Assembly: GCF_000153165.2 (NCBI RefSeq) | Contig: NC_014472.1 | Span: forward strand, 2,972,001-3,036,000 | Source of the DNA: Maribacter sp. HTCC2170 | GTDB taxonomy: Bacteria; Bacteroidota; Bacteroidia; Flavobacteriales; Flavobacteriaceae | Direction of reading: 5' to 3' | DNA length: 64,000 nucleotides | Shown here: positions 1 to 9,060 of the stretch, one piece after another | How the letters are laid out: each line of letters starts with the position of its first letter | Numbering within the stretch: the stretch's first letter is position 1 | Program-made: the position numbers and the translations under genes | The notes under the pieces: generated by a model | Told to the model about the DNA's origin: nothing | Databases searched by the model: none | Seen by the model: the letters and a program-made list of their open reading frames with translations, nothing else

Positions 1-1102
1 CACCCACTAAATCAATACTACTGCCTTTATCTTCAGAAAGACACAATCCTGCACCGCCATTAGCCATGAGAATAACTTCATCATTCATTGCCACCGCATT
101 GGTTTCTCTACCTTCAGTGGAGGTTCCGGCCGGATCAATCAATATTGGCAAGTACTCAATTAATGAACCACTCGTCACATTATATATACCAGCTCCCTTT
201 GTCCCTTCAGAAACAATTACTTTGTCATTTTGGAACTCTAGGGTTCTTTTTGTTGCGACACCGAAATCAGTATTTATGGCAATTTCGTTGGTTATGTTTA
301 AATCTCCATCCAAAATACTAACACCTTTACTAGCATCTAGAACAGCGAATTGATTATTATAGATAGATACAGATCTTAGATCTTGGAATGGGGCTTCTTT
401 TAATATAGATAAATCTCTTTTATCATAAACTGTAATAAAACCGTCACCACCACTAGAAACAACCACAGTACTAGCAGTAACTTCAACATCTGTACTATTG
501 AACCCCTCTTGAAAACCATAAGTAATTCCAGCACCAATATTCATTTTACCACCAGATGTAGGTATTTTTGCTATAAATGAATTAGCAGTAGCCCTAACGG
601 ATTTTTCAGAATCGACACCTCCAACCGCATAAACATATCCATCATTATACTCAATTGAGTTTACATCGGCATTTGTATAATAAAGCCTTGAACTAACCTT
701 CGGTTCTATTGGATTACTGATATTAATAACGTCAATACCCCCAGCATAACCGTCCTCTACAGTATTATAGGAAACATATGCAAAATCACCATCTACATGT
801 ACATGGGATGCTGTTAAGTTCTGCCCTCCACTATAAGATGGTGGATCAATTTGGGCTACCAAGGTAAGTGGAAAATCACCAGCCTCTTCAGCTTTTGCAC
901 TGCCCGCATATTTACCAGAAATACTATCTTCCTCAGCGATATCAAGTACGCCAGAGTAGTCATAGCTAATACTATTTTCTAAAATTTGTTGGCTTTTTTC
1001 TAATTGAAGGTCATCTTGAGGTTCATTAAATACTGTTGTTTCATCACTACATGAAACTGTAAACAAGACGATTGACCAAAGTAGTAGGTATACTTTTTTC
1101 AT
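1..1102 (-). CDS. LVIVD-repeat surface lipoprotein, 3' end cut by window edge
   Basis: The reading frame opens at an ATG (complement of 1100-1102) and runs off the left edge, so about 367 N-terminal codons are visible. The first 18 residues form a lipoprotein signal with lipobox FTVSC, followed by an acidic, low-complexity linker. After that come repeated beta-rich units of the LVIVD type, for example GGIDVINISNPIEPKVSS near residue 125, with further blades such as GGDGFITVYDKRDL and KGVSILDGDL. LVIVD proteins are predicted beta-propellers of the outer membrane or cell surface in Bacteroidota and usually have no known ligand. Function here is therefore unknown beyond surface lipoprotein. Small plus-strand frames inside this region are shadows. 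Confidence 0.82.
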   Translation of the reverse strand, partial: MKKVYLLLWSIVLFTVSCSDETTVFNEPQDDLQLEKSQQILENSISYDYSGVLDIAEEDSISGKYAGSAKAEEAGDFPLTLVAQIDPPSYSGGQNLTASHVHVDGDFAYVSYNTVEDGYAGGIDVINISNPIEPKVSSRLYYTNADVNSIEYNDGYVYAVGGVDSEKSVRATANSFIAKIPTSGGKMNIGAGITYGFQEGFNSTDVEVTASTVVVSSGGDGFITVYDKRDLSILKEAPFQDLRSVSIYNNQFAVLDASKGVSILDGDLNITNEIAINTDFGVATKRTLEFQNDKVIVSEGTKGAGIYNVTSGSLIEYLPILIDPAGTSTEGRETNAVAMNDEVILMANGGAGLCLSEDKGSSIDLVG

Positions 1103-1146
1103 TACAAAATATGGATTTTATTAGATTTGGGTTTCTAACTTAACGT

Positions 1147-1154
1147 CAAAATTA
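1147..1154 (-). promoter_or_regulatory. possible -7 element upstream of the LVIVD lipoprotein gene
   Basis: On the minus strand this reads TAATTTTG, matching the Bacteroidota -7 consensus TAnnTTTG, and would give a leader of roughly 40 nt. I see no TTTG about 20 bp upstream, so support is limited to one box. Confidence 0.3.
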
Positions 1155-1262
1155 CTCAAAGTGTATGTCCCTACGAAAGAAAATCGATGAAATGCCATTA
1201 AAAGACAGGAATGGTAAAATAATTAGCTTCGTTTAAATCCTATTCTTCTGTAGTAATTGGGC

Positions 1263-1913
1263 CTATATTTTCCCTAGCTTTTCCATAATAAAAAGAATGA
1301 CAATTGGCACAGCCAACAGTATGACCATCGTGGTGTCTGTTATTAAGAGGTCTGGTTTGAATACTAATGCAGTAATGTAACCACCTATAGCACCTCCAAA
1401 ATGTGCAGTATGTCCAATATTGCCTAATCTTTTTTTCATTCCGTAGATTGAATATAAAAGATATCCAATTCCTAATACATATGCAGGTAACGGTATAGGT
1501 ATGAACATAATACCAAGGCGCATATCAGGTTGTAATAAAATGGCAGCATATAATATTCCCGTTACCGCCCCACTGGCCCCAACAGCGCTATAATAGGGTT
1601 CATCCTTATGAAAGAATAACGCCAACAAACTTCCCGCTAGTAGGCTGATAAAATATATGCCCACGAATTTGGTTGGACCAAACCATTTAATGACCACATC
1701 TGCAAAGAAGAATAAAGTAAACATGTTCATAAATAAATGGGACATGTCTACATGTAAAAACCCAGATGATAACATTCTATCTTTTTGACCAGACTTAATT
1801 GCTCCTATAGCGAACTTATATCGGTCAAAAAATGAATTGTCATTAAAGCCTTTCAATGAAACAAGTACATTGACAGCAATTATAGCGATAGTGGCTATAT
1901 GAAGATCATACAT
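1263..1913 (-). CDS. rhomboid-family intramembrane serine protease
   Basis: A 216-residue polytopic membrane protein with about six hydrophobic segments, the usual compact bacterial rhomboid size. The catalytic serine sits in VGASGAV (Ser114) and the catalytic histidine in HTAHFGG (His171). The HLFMNM motif near residue 59 supplies the conserved His/Asn region in TM2. It should cleave transmembrane helices within the inner membrane; the substrate cannot be inferred. The ATG at 1913 lies about 17 nt downstream of a minus-strand -7 box (1936-1943), which supports this start. It is divergent from the acyltransferase gene and shares its promoter region. Confidence 0.93.
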   Translation of the reverse strand: MYDLHIATIAIIAVNVLVSLKGFNDNSFFDRYKFAIGAIKSGQKDRMLSSGFLHVDMSHLFMNMFTLFFFADVVIKWFGPTKFVGIYFISLLAGSLLALFFHKDEPYYSAVGASGAVTGILYAAILLQPDMRLGIMFIPIPLPAYVLGIGYLLYSIYGMKKRLGNIGHTAHFGGAIGGYITALVFKPDLLITDTTMVILLAVPIVILFIMEKLGKI

Positions 1914-1935
1914 ATTGATACGTTATTTTTCGTGC

Positions 1936-1953
1936 CAAATATAGCTATATTTG
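1936..1953. promoter_or_regulatory. palindromic divergent promoter (two overlapping -7 boxes)
   Basis: CAAATATAGCTATATTTG is a perfect 18-bp palindrome. Read on plus, 1946-1953 is TATATTTG; read on minus, 1936-1943 is also TATATTTG. Both match TAnnTTTG. The boxes point at the acyltransferase (start 1972) and the rhomboid (start 1913), leaving short leaders of about 13-17 nt each. A minus-strand TTG at 1961-1963 could be the -33 element for the rhomboid. Confidence 0.6.
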
Positions 1954-1971
1954 CGCTTTACAACAGAAAGA

Positions 1972-2850
1972 ATGCAGTTACTTGCCTTTATTATCATATA
2001 TCCTTTATTGTGGGTTGTTTCAATCTTACCCCACTCACTATTTTATGGTTTTTCCGATATTATTTGTTTTGTTGTGTACCGAATTGTCGGTTATCGTAAA
2101 AAAGTGGTTCGGGCTAATTTAGAATTGGTGTTTCCTAACAAATCAGGTGAGGAAATCAATCGGATTGAGAAAGAATTCTATAAACATATGTGTGATATGT
2201 TTTTAGAAATGGTTAAAACCATGAGTCTTTCGAAAGAAGCGGTAAAAAAGAAATATCATGTTACTAATGTTGATCTACTAAGGGAAATAGAAAAAAAGAA
2301 GAGTATTTTGCTCGTCTGTTCGCATTATGCCAATTGGGAATGGAATGTGAGTATTAGCAATTATGTTGAATCAAAGGGTTATGCGGTTTACCAAAAAATA
2401 AGCAATCCATATTTCGATAATTGGGTGAAAAATGTTCGGGCAAGGTGGAATACGGCCTTGATCACACAGAAGGAAACTATTAAAACCGTGGTACAAAACC
2501 ATCGAGATAATGTTACCTCAATCTATGGTATGGTCAGTGACCAATCACCACAAGTACACCGGGCGAAATACTGGAAAGAATTCATGGGAATTAAAGTTCC
2601 TATCTTTACTGGGCCAGAATTTTTGGCACGAAAACTTGATATTGCTGTGGTCTTCCTCAAAGTGCGTAAAGTTAAACGTGGACATTATGAAGCCACTTTT
2701 ATTCCCATAACGCTTGAGGGTGGTAAAACAGGAGAAAACGAAATTACCGATAAATTCCTCGAACTCACTGAACAACAAATAAATGAACGGCCAGAACACT
2801 ATTTTTGGACGCATCGCCGTTGGAAACATCGTGAGAAGGCACCAAAATAA
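1972..2850 (+). CDS. LpxL/HtrB-type lysophospholipid/lipid A acyltransferase
   Basis: Predicted 292-residue inner-membrane-associated acyltransferase. An N-terminal hydrophobic segment (residues 1-20) precedes the catalytic motif H118-x4-E123 in SHYANWEWN, the hallmark of the LpxL/LpxM/HtrB family that moves acyl chains onto lipid A or related lipids. The later SDQSP stretch fits the family's substrate-binding block. A frame exists from TTG 1951, but that codon lies inside the -7 box, so ATG 1972 is chosen. Which lipid is acylated, and whether this is the only such enzyme in the cell, cannot be told from this window. Confidence 0.9.
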   Translation: MQLLAFIIIYPLLWVVSILPHSLFYGFSDIICFVVYRIVGYRKKVVRANLELVFPNKSGEEINRIEKEFYKHMCDMFLEMVKTMSLSKEAVKKKYHVTNVDLLREIEKKKSILLVCSHYANWEWNVSISNYVESKGYAVYQKISNPYFDNWVKNVRARWNTALITQKETIKTVVQNHRDNVTSIYGMVSDQSPQVHRAKYWKEFMGIKVPIFTGPEFLARKLDIAVVFLKVRKVKRGHYEATFIPITLEGGKTGENEITDKFLELTEQQINERPEHYFWTHRRWKHREKAPK

Positions 2851-2861
2851 AGCCGTATTAA

Positions 2862-3638
2862 TTACGGATTAAAAACAAGGGTCGCTACGACGATACAGTG
2901 ATCACTTGCATAATTTTCACAGATTACTTCATAATCAATTACTTTCCACTTCTTAGGGTTGGTCAACAATATGTGATCCAAACAAACCTTGGGTTCATCA
3001 GCCGGCCACGTTTTCTTTTTTGCAGCTTGTAATTGTGGCTTATGAAAATTTTCTGATAAGATTCGTATAGTCTCACTATTCGGCCCATCATTAAGATCAC
3101 CAACCAATAATGTGGGGTATTTTGTACTTCCCAAAGCTTCGTTTATTGCTTTAGCCTGCATTAAACGATCTGTGTCGTCTCTTAAATGATCCAAATGAGT
3201 GCCAACAAATTGAATGATATTTCCATTTCTGGTTTTCACTCTGGTCAAAAGAGCCGCGCGTGGTTCAGAAGTTGGTAAATGTGGTAAGGAAATATTCTCA
3301 GAACCTATAAAAGTTAGGTTTGACAATACAGCTTCACCATATTCCCCACCATCATAGTACATGGCTCTAGCAAAAAGCGAGGCCATTTTAGTTCGAAAGC
3401 CAATTTCTGTTGGAAGGTCGTACTTTTTTGCCCTATTGGTCTTAAAATCCACTTCCTGCAATGCGACCAAATCTGGATTGTACTTGTTGATGACCCCTGC
3501 TATGGTGTCAAGATTGAAGTCATTTTTTGTGGTGGCGCCATGTAGAATATTAAAGCTCATCACTCTTAAAGTATCAGCTTGCGAAAAACTTTTAAATCCA
3601 ATACATATAACAATAAAAAGAAAGAGCTTTAATTTCAT
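2862..3638 (-). CDS. secreted endonuclease/exonuclease/phosphatase-family protein
   Basis: 258 residues with a cleavable signal peptide (about 1-19, FKSFSQ|ADT). The EEP fold motifs are all visible: MSFNILHG near residue 27, the metal-binding LQEVD (Glu about 61), GTHLDH, LVGDLND, and the terminal SDHCIV with the catalytic histidine. Such enzymes cleave phosphodiesters or phosphomonoesters (DNA, sphingomyelin, inositol phosphates). With export and no DNA-binding additions, a periplasmic or extracellular phosphodiesterase is more likely than a repair nuclease. The start is 23 bp after the glmM stop, so the two are probably cotranscribed. Confidence 0.85.
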   Translation of the reverse strand: MKLKLFLFIVICIGFKSFSQADTLRVMSFNILHGATTKNDFNLDTIAGVINKYNPDLVALQEVDFKTNRAKKYDLPTEIGFRTKMASLFARAMYYDGGEYGEAVLSNLTFIGSENISLPHLPTSEPRAALLTRVKTRNGNIIQFVGTHLDHLRDDTDRLMQAKAINEALGSTKYPTLLVGDLNDGPNSETIRILSENFHKPQLQAAKKKTWPADEPKVCLDHILLTNPKKWKVIDYEVICENYASDHCIVVATLVFNP

Positions 3639-3660
3639 AAATGATTATTTAAAAGGTTAC

Positions 3661-5049
3661 TTATAGGCCTGCAATCTCTTTGATTTCCCCAATAATTCGC
3701 TCGGCTAAGCCGTCTGCCTCTGATTGGCTTTTTGCCTCAGTATATACTCTAATGATAGGTTCTGTATTCGATTTGCGTAAATGTACCCAGTTCTCGGCAA
3801 AATCAACTTTCACACCATCAATGGTAGATATTTCTTCATTTTTATATTTATCGGCCATTGCTTCCAAAATGGAATCAACATCCAAAGTGGGCGTTAACTG
3901 AATTTTGTTCTTGCTCATAAAATAGCTTGGGTAACTATCACGTAATTCTTTTACTGTACCTCCGTTTTCGGCCATAAGCATTAAAAACAAAGCGGTACCA
4001 ACTAAAGAATCGCGCCCATAATGACTTTCAGGATAAATGATGCCCCCATTACCTTCACCTCCAATAATGGCTTTATTGGCTTTCATTTTGGTCACAACAT
4101 TCACTTCTCCTACGGCAGAGGCTTCGTAAGTTCCACCATGCTTTTGGGTAATATCTCTCAAAGCTCTTGAAGATGATAAATTGGAAACCGTATTTCCTTT
4201 GGTTTTTCCCAGCACATAATCAGCACAGGCAACCAAAGTGTATTCCTCTCCGAACATTTCACCATCATTGCTGATAAAGGCCAAACGATCTACATCTGGA
4301 TCAACAACAATTCCAAAGTCCGCTTTTTCCTTAACCACTAATTCACAGATATCGCCTAAATGTTCTTTTAAGGGTTCTGGATTATGTGGAAAATGTCCGG
4401 TTGGGTCACAATACAATTCAACCACCTCTACACCTAATGTTTCCAATAGTTTGGGAATGGCAATTCCTCCTGTCGAATTAACGCCATCAACAACGACTTT
4501 GAATTTAGCTTTGCGAATAATTTCTGCATCAACCAAAGAAAGATCCAAAACTTCATCAATATGTATATCTATATAGGCATCGTTTTTAGTTATACTGCCC
4601 AAATCATCTACTTCAGAAAAATCGAATTCCTCTTTTTCTGCAATTGCCAAAATATTTGCCCCTTGTGCTGCATCTAAAAACTCTCCTTTTTCATTCAACA
4701 ATTTCAATGCATTCCATTGTTTGGGGTTATGGCTGGCAGTAAGAATAATACCTCCATCAGCTTTTTCAAGCGGTACTGCAATTTCAACTGTTGGTGTGGT
4801 TGATAAATCAAGATCAATAACATCAATGCCCAAGCCAACCAAGGTTGAAACAACTAGATTCTGAATCATTTCTCCAGACAACCGTGCATCGCGACCTATC
4901 ACAACCTTCAAATCGTCTTTTTTAGAATAATCCTTTAGCCAAATGCCATAGGCCGCAGCAAATTTGACCGCGTCTATGGGTGTAAGATTATCTCCTGGTT
5001 GACCACCAATGGTTCCCCGTATTCCTGAAATTGATTTTATTAGTGTCAT
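3661..5049 (-). CDS. glmM: phosphoglucosamine mutase (alpha-D-phosphohexomutase family)
   Basis: Interconverts glucosamine-6-phosphate and glucosamine-1-phosphate for UDP-GlcNAc, peptidoglycan and LPS. With start at 5049 the protein is 462 residues, the usual Bacteroidota length. Visible signatures: phosphoserine loop TASHNP with Ser106, metal loop DPDVDRLA, sugar loop GEGNGG, and the C-terminal phosphate-binding SNTEP followed by IR. The frame extends upstream to 5145, but a minus-strand -7 box at 5071-5078 and the conserved MTLIKSISGIRGT start place the ATG at 5049. A phosphomannomutase role is possible because family members are similar; glmM is the best call for a single-copy gene of this form. 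Confidence 0.85.
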   Translation of the reverse strand: MTLIKSISGIRGTIGGQPGDNLTPIDAVKFAAAYGIWLKDYSKKDDLKVVIGRDARLSGEMIQNLVVSTLVGLGIDVIDLDLSTTPTVEIAVPLEKADGGIILTASHNPKQWNALKLLNEKGEFLDAAQGANILAIAEKEEFDFSEVDDLGSITKNDAYIDIHIDEVLDLSLVDAEIIRKAKFKVVVDGVNSTGGIAIPKLLETLGVEVVELYCDPTGHFPHNPEPLKEHLGDICELVVKEKADFGIVVDPDVDRLAFISNDGEMFGEEYTLVACADYVLGKTKGNTVSNLSSSRALRDITQKHGGTYEASAVGEVNVVTKMKANKAIIGGEGNGGIIYPESHYGRDSLVGTALFLMLMAENGGTVKELRDSYPSYFMSKNKIQLTPTLDVDSILEAMADKYKNEEISTIDGVKVDFAENWVHLRKSNTEPIIRVYTEAKSQSEADGLAERIIGEIKEIAGL

Positions 5050-5070
5050 ATGCTGTTCAAAAAGTTTTTG

Positions 5071-5078
5071 CAAATATA
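5071..5078 (-). promoter_or_regulatory. -7 promoter box for glmM
   Basis: Minus strand reads TATATTTG, a perfect TAnnTTTG match, about 22 bp before ATG 5049. The nearest upstream TTTG (complement of 5104-5107) is 25 bp away, longer than usual, so only the -7 box is well supported. Confidence 0.45.
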
Positions 5079-5144
5079 CGTGTCTATCATTATTCCTAGC
5101 TCCCAAATTGGTAAATTCGACCTTATGAACTATTTTACAGCTCA

Positions 5145-5729
5145 ATGAATTTTTTAGCCCATATTTATCTCTCTTTTGGTGATGATGAAATAACCATTGG
5201 TAATTTTATTGCGGACAGCATTAGAGGTAATAAAATAGACCATTTCCCAAGCAGAATCCAAAAAGGAGTGCTCTTGCATCGTGAAATTGACACATACACT
5301 GATTCACATTCAATTCCTAAAATCAGCAGTAAAAGACTACATAAGAACTATAGCCATTATAGTCGGGTTATCGTCGATATATTTTATGATCACTTTTTGG
5401 CAAAGAACTGGAAAAGCTATTCTGAGATTCCACTTGATGTTTTTGTAGAGAACTTCTATGATCTATTGGAAGATAATTATTCGGTCCTTCCTACTGGTGT
5501 TCAACGGATGATGCCCTATATGATTTCTGATAATTGGATATACAACTACTCCAAAATGGAAGGAATTGGCAGGGTACTGAACGGAATGAATCGAAGAACC
5601 AAAAACAGATCTAAAATGAATTTTGCAATATTGGACCTTGAGGAGCATTATAATGATTTCGAAAAGGAATTCACATTGTTCTTTGAGGAGTTAATTACCT
5701 TTTCCAAACAAAAATTCATTTCACTTTAA
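5145..5729 (+). CDS. acyl carrier protein phosphodiesterase (AcpH-like)
   Basis: 194 residues matching the ACP phosphodiesterase (DUF479) family, which removes 4'-phosphopantetheine from holo-ACP. Conserved blocks are MNFLAHIYLS at the start, GNFIADSIRG (about 20-29), LHREIDTYTDSH (about 46-57, metal/HD-like) and FYDHFLAKNW. Length equals that of E. coli AcpH. It is divergent from glmM with a 95-bp gap and is followed 20 bp later by the ggt gene in the same direction. Predicted cytosolic. Whether it acts on ACP in this phylum is family-based inference. Confidence 0.88.
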   Translation: MNFLAHIYLSFGDDEITIGNFIADSIRGNKIDHFPSRIQKGVLLHREIDTYTDSHSIPKISSKRLHKNYSHYSRVIVDIFYDHFLAKNWKSYSEIPLDVFVENFYDLLEDNYSVLPTGVQRMMPYMISDNWIYNYSKMEGIGRVLNGMNRRTKNRSKMNFAILDLEEHYNDFEKEFTLFFEELITFSKQKFISL

Positions 5730-5748
5730 GCAATCAACCGTATTAAGA

Positions 5749-7443
5749 ATGAAAAAACTGATTAAAGCAATTCCCCTACTCTTACTATTTATTCTATTTA
5801 CCCAATGTAGAAAACAGCCTGCAAAGCCCACAGGACTGGTTACCGAAAAAGCAATGGTTGTATCTGCCCGGAAAGAAGCATCTGAAGTTGGCGTTTCTAT
5901 TTTGAAAAATGGAGGCAATGCTTTTGACGCCATGGTAGGTACAGAATTGGCGCTGGCCGTGGCTTATCCGTTTGCAGGAAACTTAGGAGGAGGCGGATTC
6001 ATGGTCTACCGTAAGAGTAATGGTGATATTGGATCAATCGACTATCGAGAAAAAGCCCCTTTATCTGCTCACAAGGATATGTATCTTGATTCGCTTGGAA
6101 ATGTGATTCCAGGCAAAAGTACAATCGGTGCCACGGCTGTTGGAGTACCAGGTACTATCGCAGGTATTTTCGAAGTGCATGATAAGTTTGGGAGTCTTCC
6201 AATTGCTGAAATTATTTCCCCAGTTATAGATTTAGTAGAACAAGGCGTTGTTGTTACCAAAAAACAAGCTGCACGGTTAGAGAAATACAGAGAACAAATA
6301 ATTGAAGTAAATGGTGATAACACCTTGTTTTTCAATAAATGTCAACAAGGGGATACTCTTAAATACCCTACACTTGCCAATACACTAAGGCGAATCGCAA
6401 AAAATGGACGGGAAGAGTTTTATACAGGTCAAACTGCTAAGAAGTTAGCATCCTTTATTCAAGACAATGGTGGTTATGTGACCGAAGAGGATTTAGCAAA
6501 ATATGAGGCAAAATGGAGGCAGCCTATTATTTTCAATTATAGGGATTTGAAAGTAATCTCAATGAGTCCGCCAAGTAGCGGTGGGGTAACTATGAACCAA
6601 ATTTTCAAGATGATAGAGCCTTATGAGGTTTCGGAGTTCGGACACAACTCTAGGGAAACTATTCAGGTTTTTACAGAAGCTAGCCGCAGGGCCTATGCTG
6701 ATCGTAATTACTTTCTTGGGGATCCAGATTTTGTTGAAATACCCTTAGATGTTCTTCTGAGCACCAGCTATATAGAGGGCCGCATGAAAGACTTTAGTTT
6801 TGATCAAGCCACTAAATCATCTGATATTGAAAGAGGTAAAATCCAAATCTCCGAAAGTTCTGAAACCACCCACTACTCCATCGTTGATAATGAGGGAAAT
6901 GCGGTTTCTGTTACTACAACCCTAAATGGAGCATATGGATCTAAACTGTATTGTGATGAACTGGGCTTCTTTTTGAACAATGAAATGGATGATTTTAGCG
7001 CCAAACCGGGCGTGCCAAATATGTTTGGACTTATTGGCGCAGATGCCAATAGCATTGCTCCAGAAAAACGTATGTTAAGCTCAATGACGCCAACAATAGT
7101 TGAGAAAGATGGGAAATTATGGATGGTTGTTGGAAGTCCAGGTGGTTCAACAATCATCACTGCAGTGGCGCAAACAATTCTAAATTGTTACGAGTTTAAT
7201 TTGAGTATGCAAGAAGCAGTGAATGCACCAAGATTTCACCACCAATGGCTACCAGATTTTGTTATTTTTGAACCTGTGGGGTTCTCAAATGTGGTAATGG
7301 ATGAACTTAAGAATAAGGGATACAACATTAACGAGGACAGAACACCAATTTTGGGGAAAGTTGATGCCATTCGAATATTACCAGATGGTCGTTTAGAAGG
7401 TGGAGCTGATAAACGAGGTGATGATACGGCTGTCGGATATTAA
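5749..7443 (+). CDS. ggt: gamma-glutamyltranspeptidase, lipoprotein form
   Basis: 564-residue Ntn-hydrolase precursor. The N-terminus is a lipoprotein signal with lipobox FTQC (Cys about 20), so the enzyme is probably membrane-anchored in the periplasm. Autoprocessing should occur before the threonine of TTHYS (Thr373, the nucleophile of the small subunit). Supporting motifs are GNLGGGGFM, DYREKAP, DDFSAKPG, SSMTPT and GSPGGSTI. It hydrolyses or transfers the gamma-glutamyl group of glutathione and related peptides. The next genes follow at 18 and 6 bp, so ggt appears to head a three-gene transcript. Confidence 0.94.
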   Translation: MKKLIKAIPLLLLFILFTQCRKQPAKPTGLVTEKAMVVSARKEASEVGVSILKNGGNAFDAMVGTELALAVAYPFAGNLGGGGFMVYRKSNGDIGSIDYREKAPLSAHKDMYLDSLGNVIPGKSTIGATAVGVPGTIAGIFEVHDKFGSLPIAEIISPVIDLVEQGVVVTKKQAARLEKYREQIIEVNGDNTLFFNKCQQGDTLKYPTLANTLRRIAKNGREEFYTGQTAKKLASFIQDNGGYVTEEDLAKYEAKWRQPIIFNYRDLKVISMSPPSSGGVTMNQIFKMIEPYEVSEFGHNSRETIQVFTEASRRAYADRNYFLGDPDFVEIPLDVLLSTSYIEGRMKDFSFDQATKSSDIERGKIQISESSETTHYSIVDNEGNAVSVTTTLNGAYGSKLYCDELGFFLNNEMDDFSAKPGVPNMFGLIGADANSIAPEKRMLSSMTPTIVEKDGKLWMVVGSPGGSTIITAVAQTILNCYEFNLSMQEAVNAPRFHHQWLPDFVIFEPVGFSNVVMDELKNKGYNINEDRTPILGKVDAIRILPDGRLEGGADKRGDDTAVGY

Positions 7444-7461
7444 TAAAAAGCAAACAGAACT

Positions 7462-9054
7462 ATGATTCAAACCTATAAAAGAAAACCGGTATTAGCAGAC
7501 AGTTATGATACTATAATTATTGGGTCTGGAATGGGAGGGTTAACAACTGCTGCAATTCTTTCAAAAGAAGGGCAAAAAGTGTTGGTTCTTGAACGCCATT
7601 ATACGGCCGGTGGATTTACCCATATTTTCAAGCGAAAAGGTTATGAGTGGGATGTAGGCATTCATTACATTGGAGAAGTTCAACGCCCCAATAGTATTAC
7701 CAAACGATGTTTTGACTACATAAGCGACTCAAATCTAAAATGGGCCGATATGGGTGAAGTTTACGACCGTATTTATATTGGGGACAAGGCCTATGATTTT
7801 GTAAAGGATGTAAAAAAATTCAAGCAGAAACTTTGTGAATATTTTCCTGAAGAAAAAGATGCGATTGATGGATATGTAAACCTTGTTTTTGCTAGTACCA
7901 AGGCTACAAGAAAATATTTTGCCGAAAAGGCATTGCCTCCACTACTTTCGAAAATTATCGGAAAAGGAATGCGTAAACCTTTTCTTGAGTTTTCCAATAG
8001 AACAACATATGAGGTATTGAGTTCCCTTACCAAAAACGAAGAATTAATAAAGGTTCTAACCGGACAATATGGCGACTATGGTCTACCCCCGAAAAAAAGT
8101 AGTTTTTCAATGCATGCATCATTGGTGCGCCATTATTTCAGTGGTGGTAGTTTCCCTATTGGTGGTTCATCCCAAATCGTTGAGACCATTGACCCCGTGA
8201 TAGAAGCTGCTGGTGGAACAATTCTCATAAATGCCGATGTTGACAAAATAATCATCGAAAACAATAAGGCAACAGGTGTACTAATGGTTGATGGAAAAAC
8301 CTTTCATGCCAAGAACATAATCAGTGCAGCTGGGCTCATGACTACTTATAAAAAGTTGATTCCAGATAATGTTAGGGCCAAACATAAATTTGATGAACAA
8401 ATGACCAAAGTACAGCGATCCGTTGCACATGCATGTCTTTACATTGGGTTAAAAGGTTCTCCAGAAGAATTAAAATTACCAAAGACAAATTTTTGGATAT
8501 ACCCTGAGGGTACTGATGACCATGATACAACAGTGGATAACTTTCTCAAGGACAATAACGCACCTTTGCCAGTGGTCTATGTCTCTTTCCCATCGGCCAA
8601 AGATCCAGATTGGTCCAATCGTTACCCAGGCAAAAGTACTATAGACATCATCACATTAGAGCCTTATGAAAACTATGAGAAATGGGATGGCACTAAATGG
8701 ATGAAACGAGGAAAGGAATATGAAGAACAAAAAGAAAAAACGGCCCAACGCTTATTGAATATTCTATATAAACACCTCCCTCATTTAAAAGGTAGTATTG
8801 ATTATTATGAACTTTCATCACCATTGACCACGCAACATTTTGTCAACTATGATGAAGGGGAAATATATGGTATTGACCATACACCAGAGCGATTTAGACA
8901 AAAATTTCTAAGGCCTAGAACCCCCATCAAAAACTTTTATCTTACCGGGCAGGATATTGTGACAGCCGGAGTTGCTGGAGCCTTGTTTGCTGGAGTATTG
9001 ACCGCTTCCGTTATTACAAAGAAAAATATTATAAAAAGTATCATGAGTAACTAG
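7462..9054 (+). CDS. FAD-dependent oxidoreductase of the phytoene desaturase/retinol saturase group
   Basis: 530 residues. An N-terminal Rossmann dinucleotide motif GSGMGG (residues 21-26) is followed by the FAD-ribose acid in VLVLERH and a TAGGFTHIF stretch. The C-terminus carries the second flavin motif in YLTGQDIVTAGVAGAL. The overall pattern, including GIHYIGE, resembles all-trans-retinol 13,14-reductase more than carotenoid-cluster CrtI, and no crtB or crtY gene is adjacent. Substrate is therefore open: a polyene, carotenoid or other isoprenoid is likely. It sits between ggt and a small membrane-anchored protein in a tight same-strand run. Confidence 0.82.
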   Translation: MIQTYKRKPVLADSYDTIIIGSGMGGLTTAAILSKEGQKVLVLERHYTAGGFTHIFKRKGYEWDVGIHYIGEVQRPNSITKRCFDYISDSNLKWADMGEVYDRIYIGDKAYDFVKDVKKFKQKLCEYFPEEKDAIDGYVNLVFASTKATRKYFAEKALPPLLSKIIGKGMRKPFLEFSNRTTYEVLSSLTKNEELIKVLTGQYGDYGLPPKKSSFSMHASLVRHYFSGGSFPIGGSSQIVETIDPVIEAAGGTILINADVDKIIIENNKATGVLMVDGKTFHAKNIISAAGLMTTYKKLIPDNVRAKHKFDEQMTKVQRSVAHACLYIGLKGSPEELKLPKTNFWIYPEGTDDHDTTVDNFLKDNNAPLPVVYVSFPSAKDPDWSNRYPGKSTIDIITLEPYENYEKWDGTKWMKRGKEYEEQKEKTAQRLLNILYKHLPHLKGSIDYYELSSPLTTQHFVNYDEGEIYGIDHTPERFRQKFLRPRTPIKNFYLTGQDIVTAGVAGALFAGVLTASVITKKNIIKSIMSN

Positions 9055-9060
9055 CAAGCA

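Noticed and set aside
66-353. Plus-strand open frames at the left edge
   Set aside because: They are antisense to a continuous minus-strand frame with a lipoprotein signal and LVIVD repeats, and show no family features.
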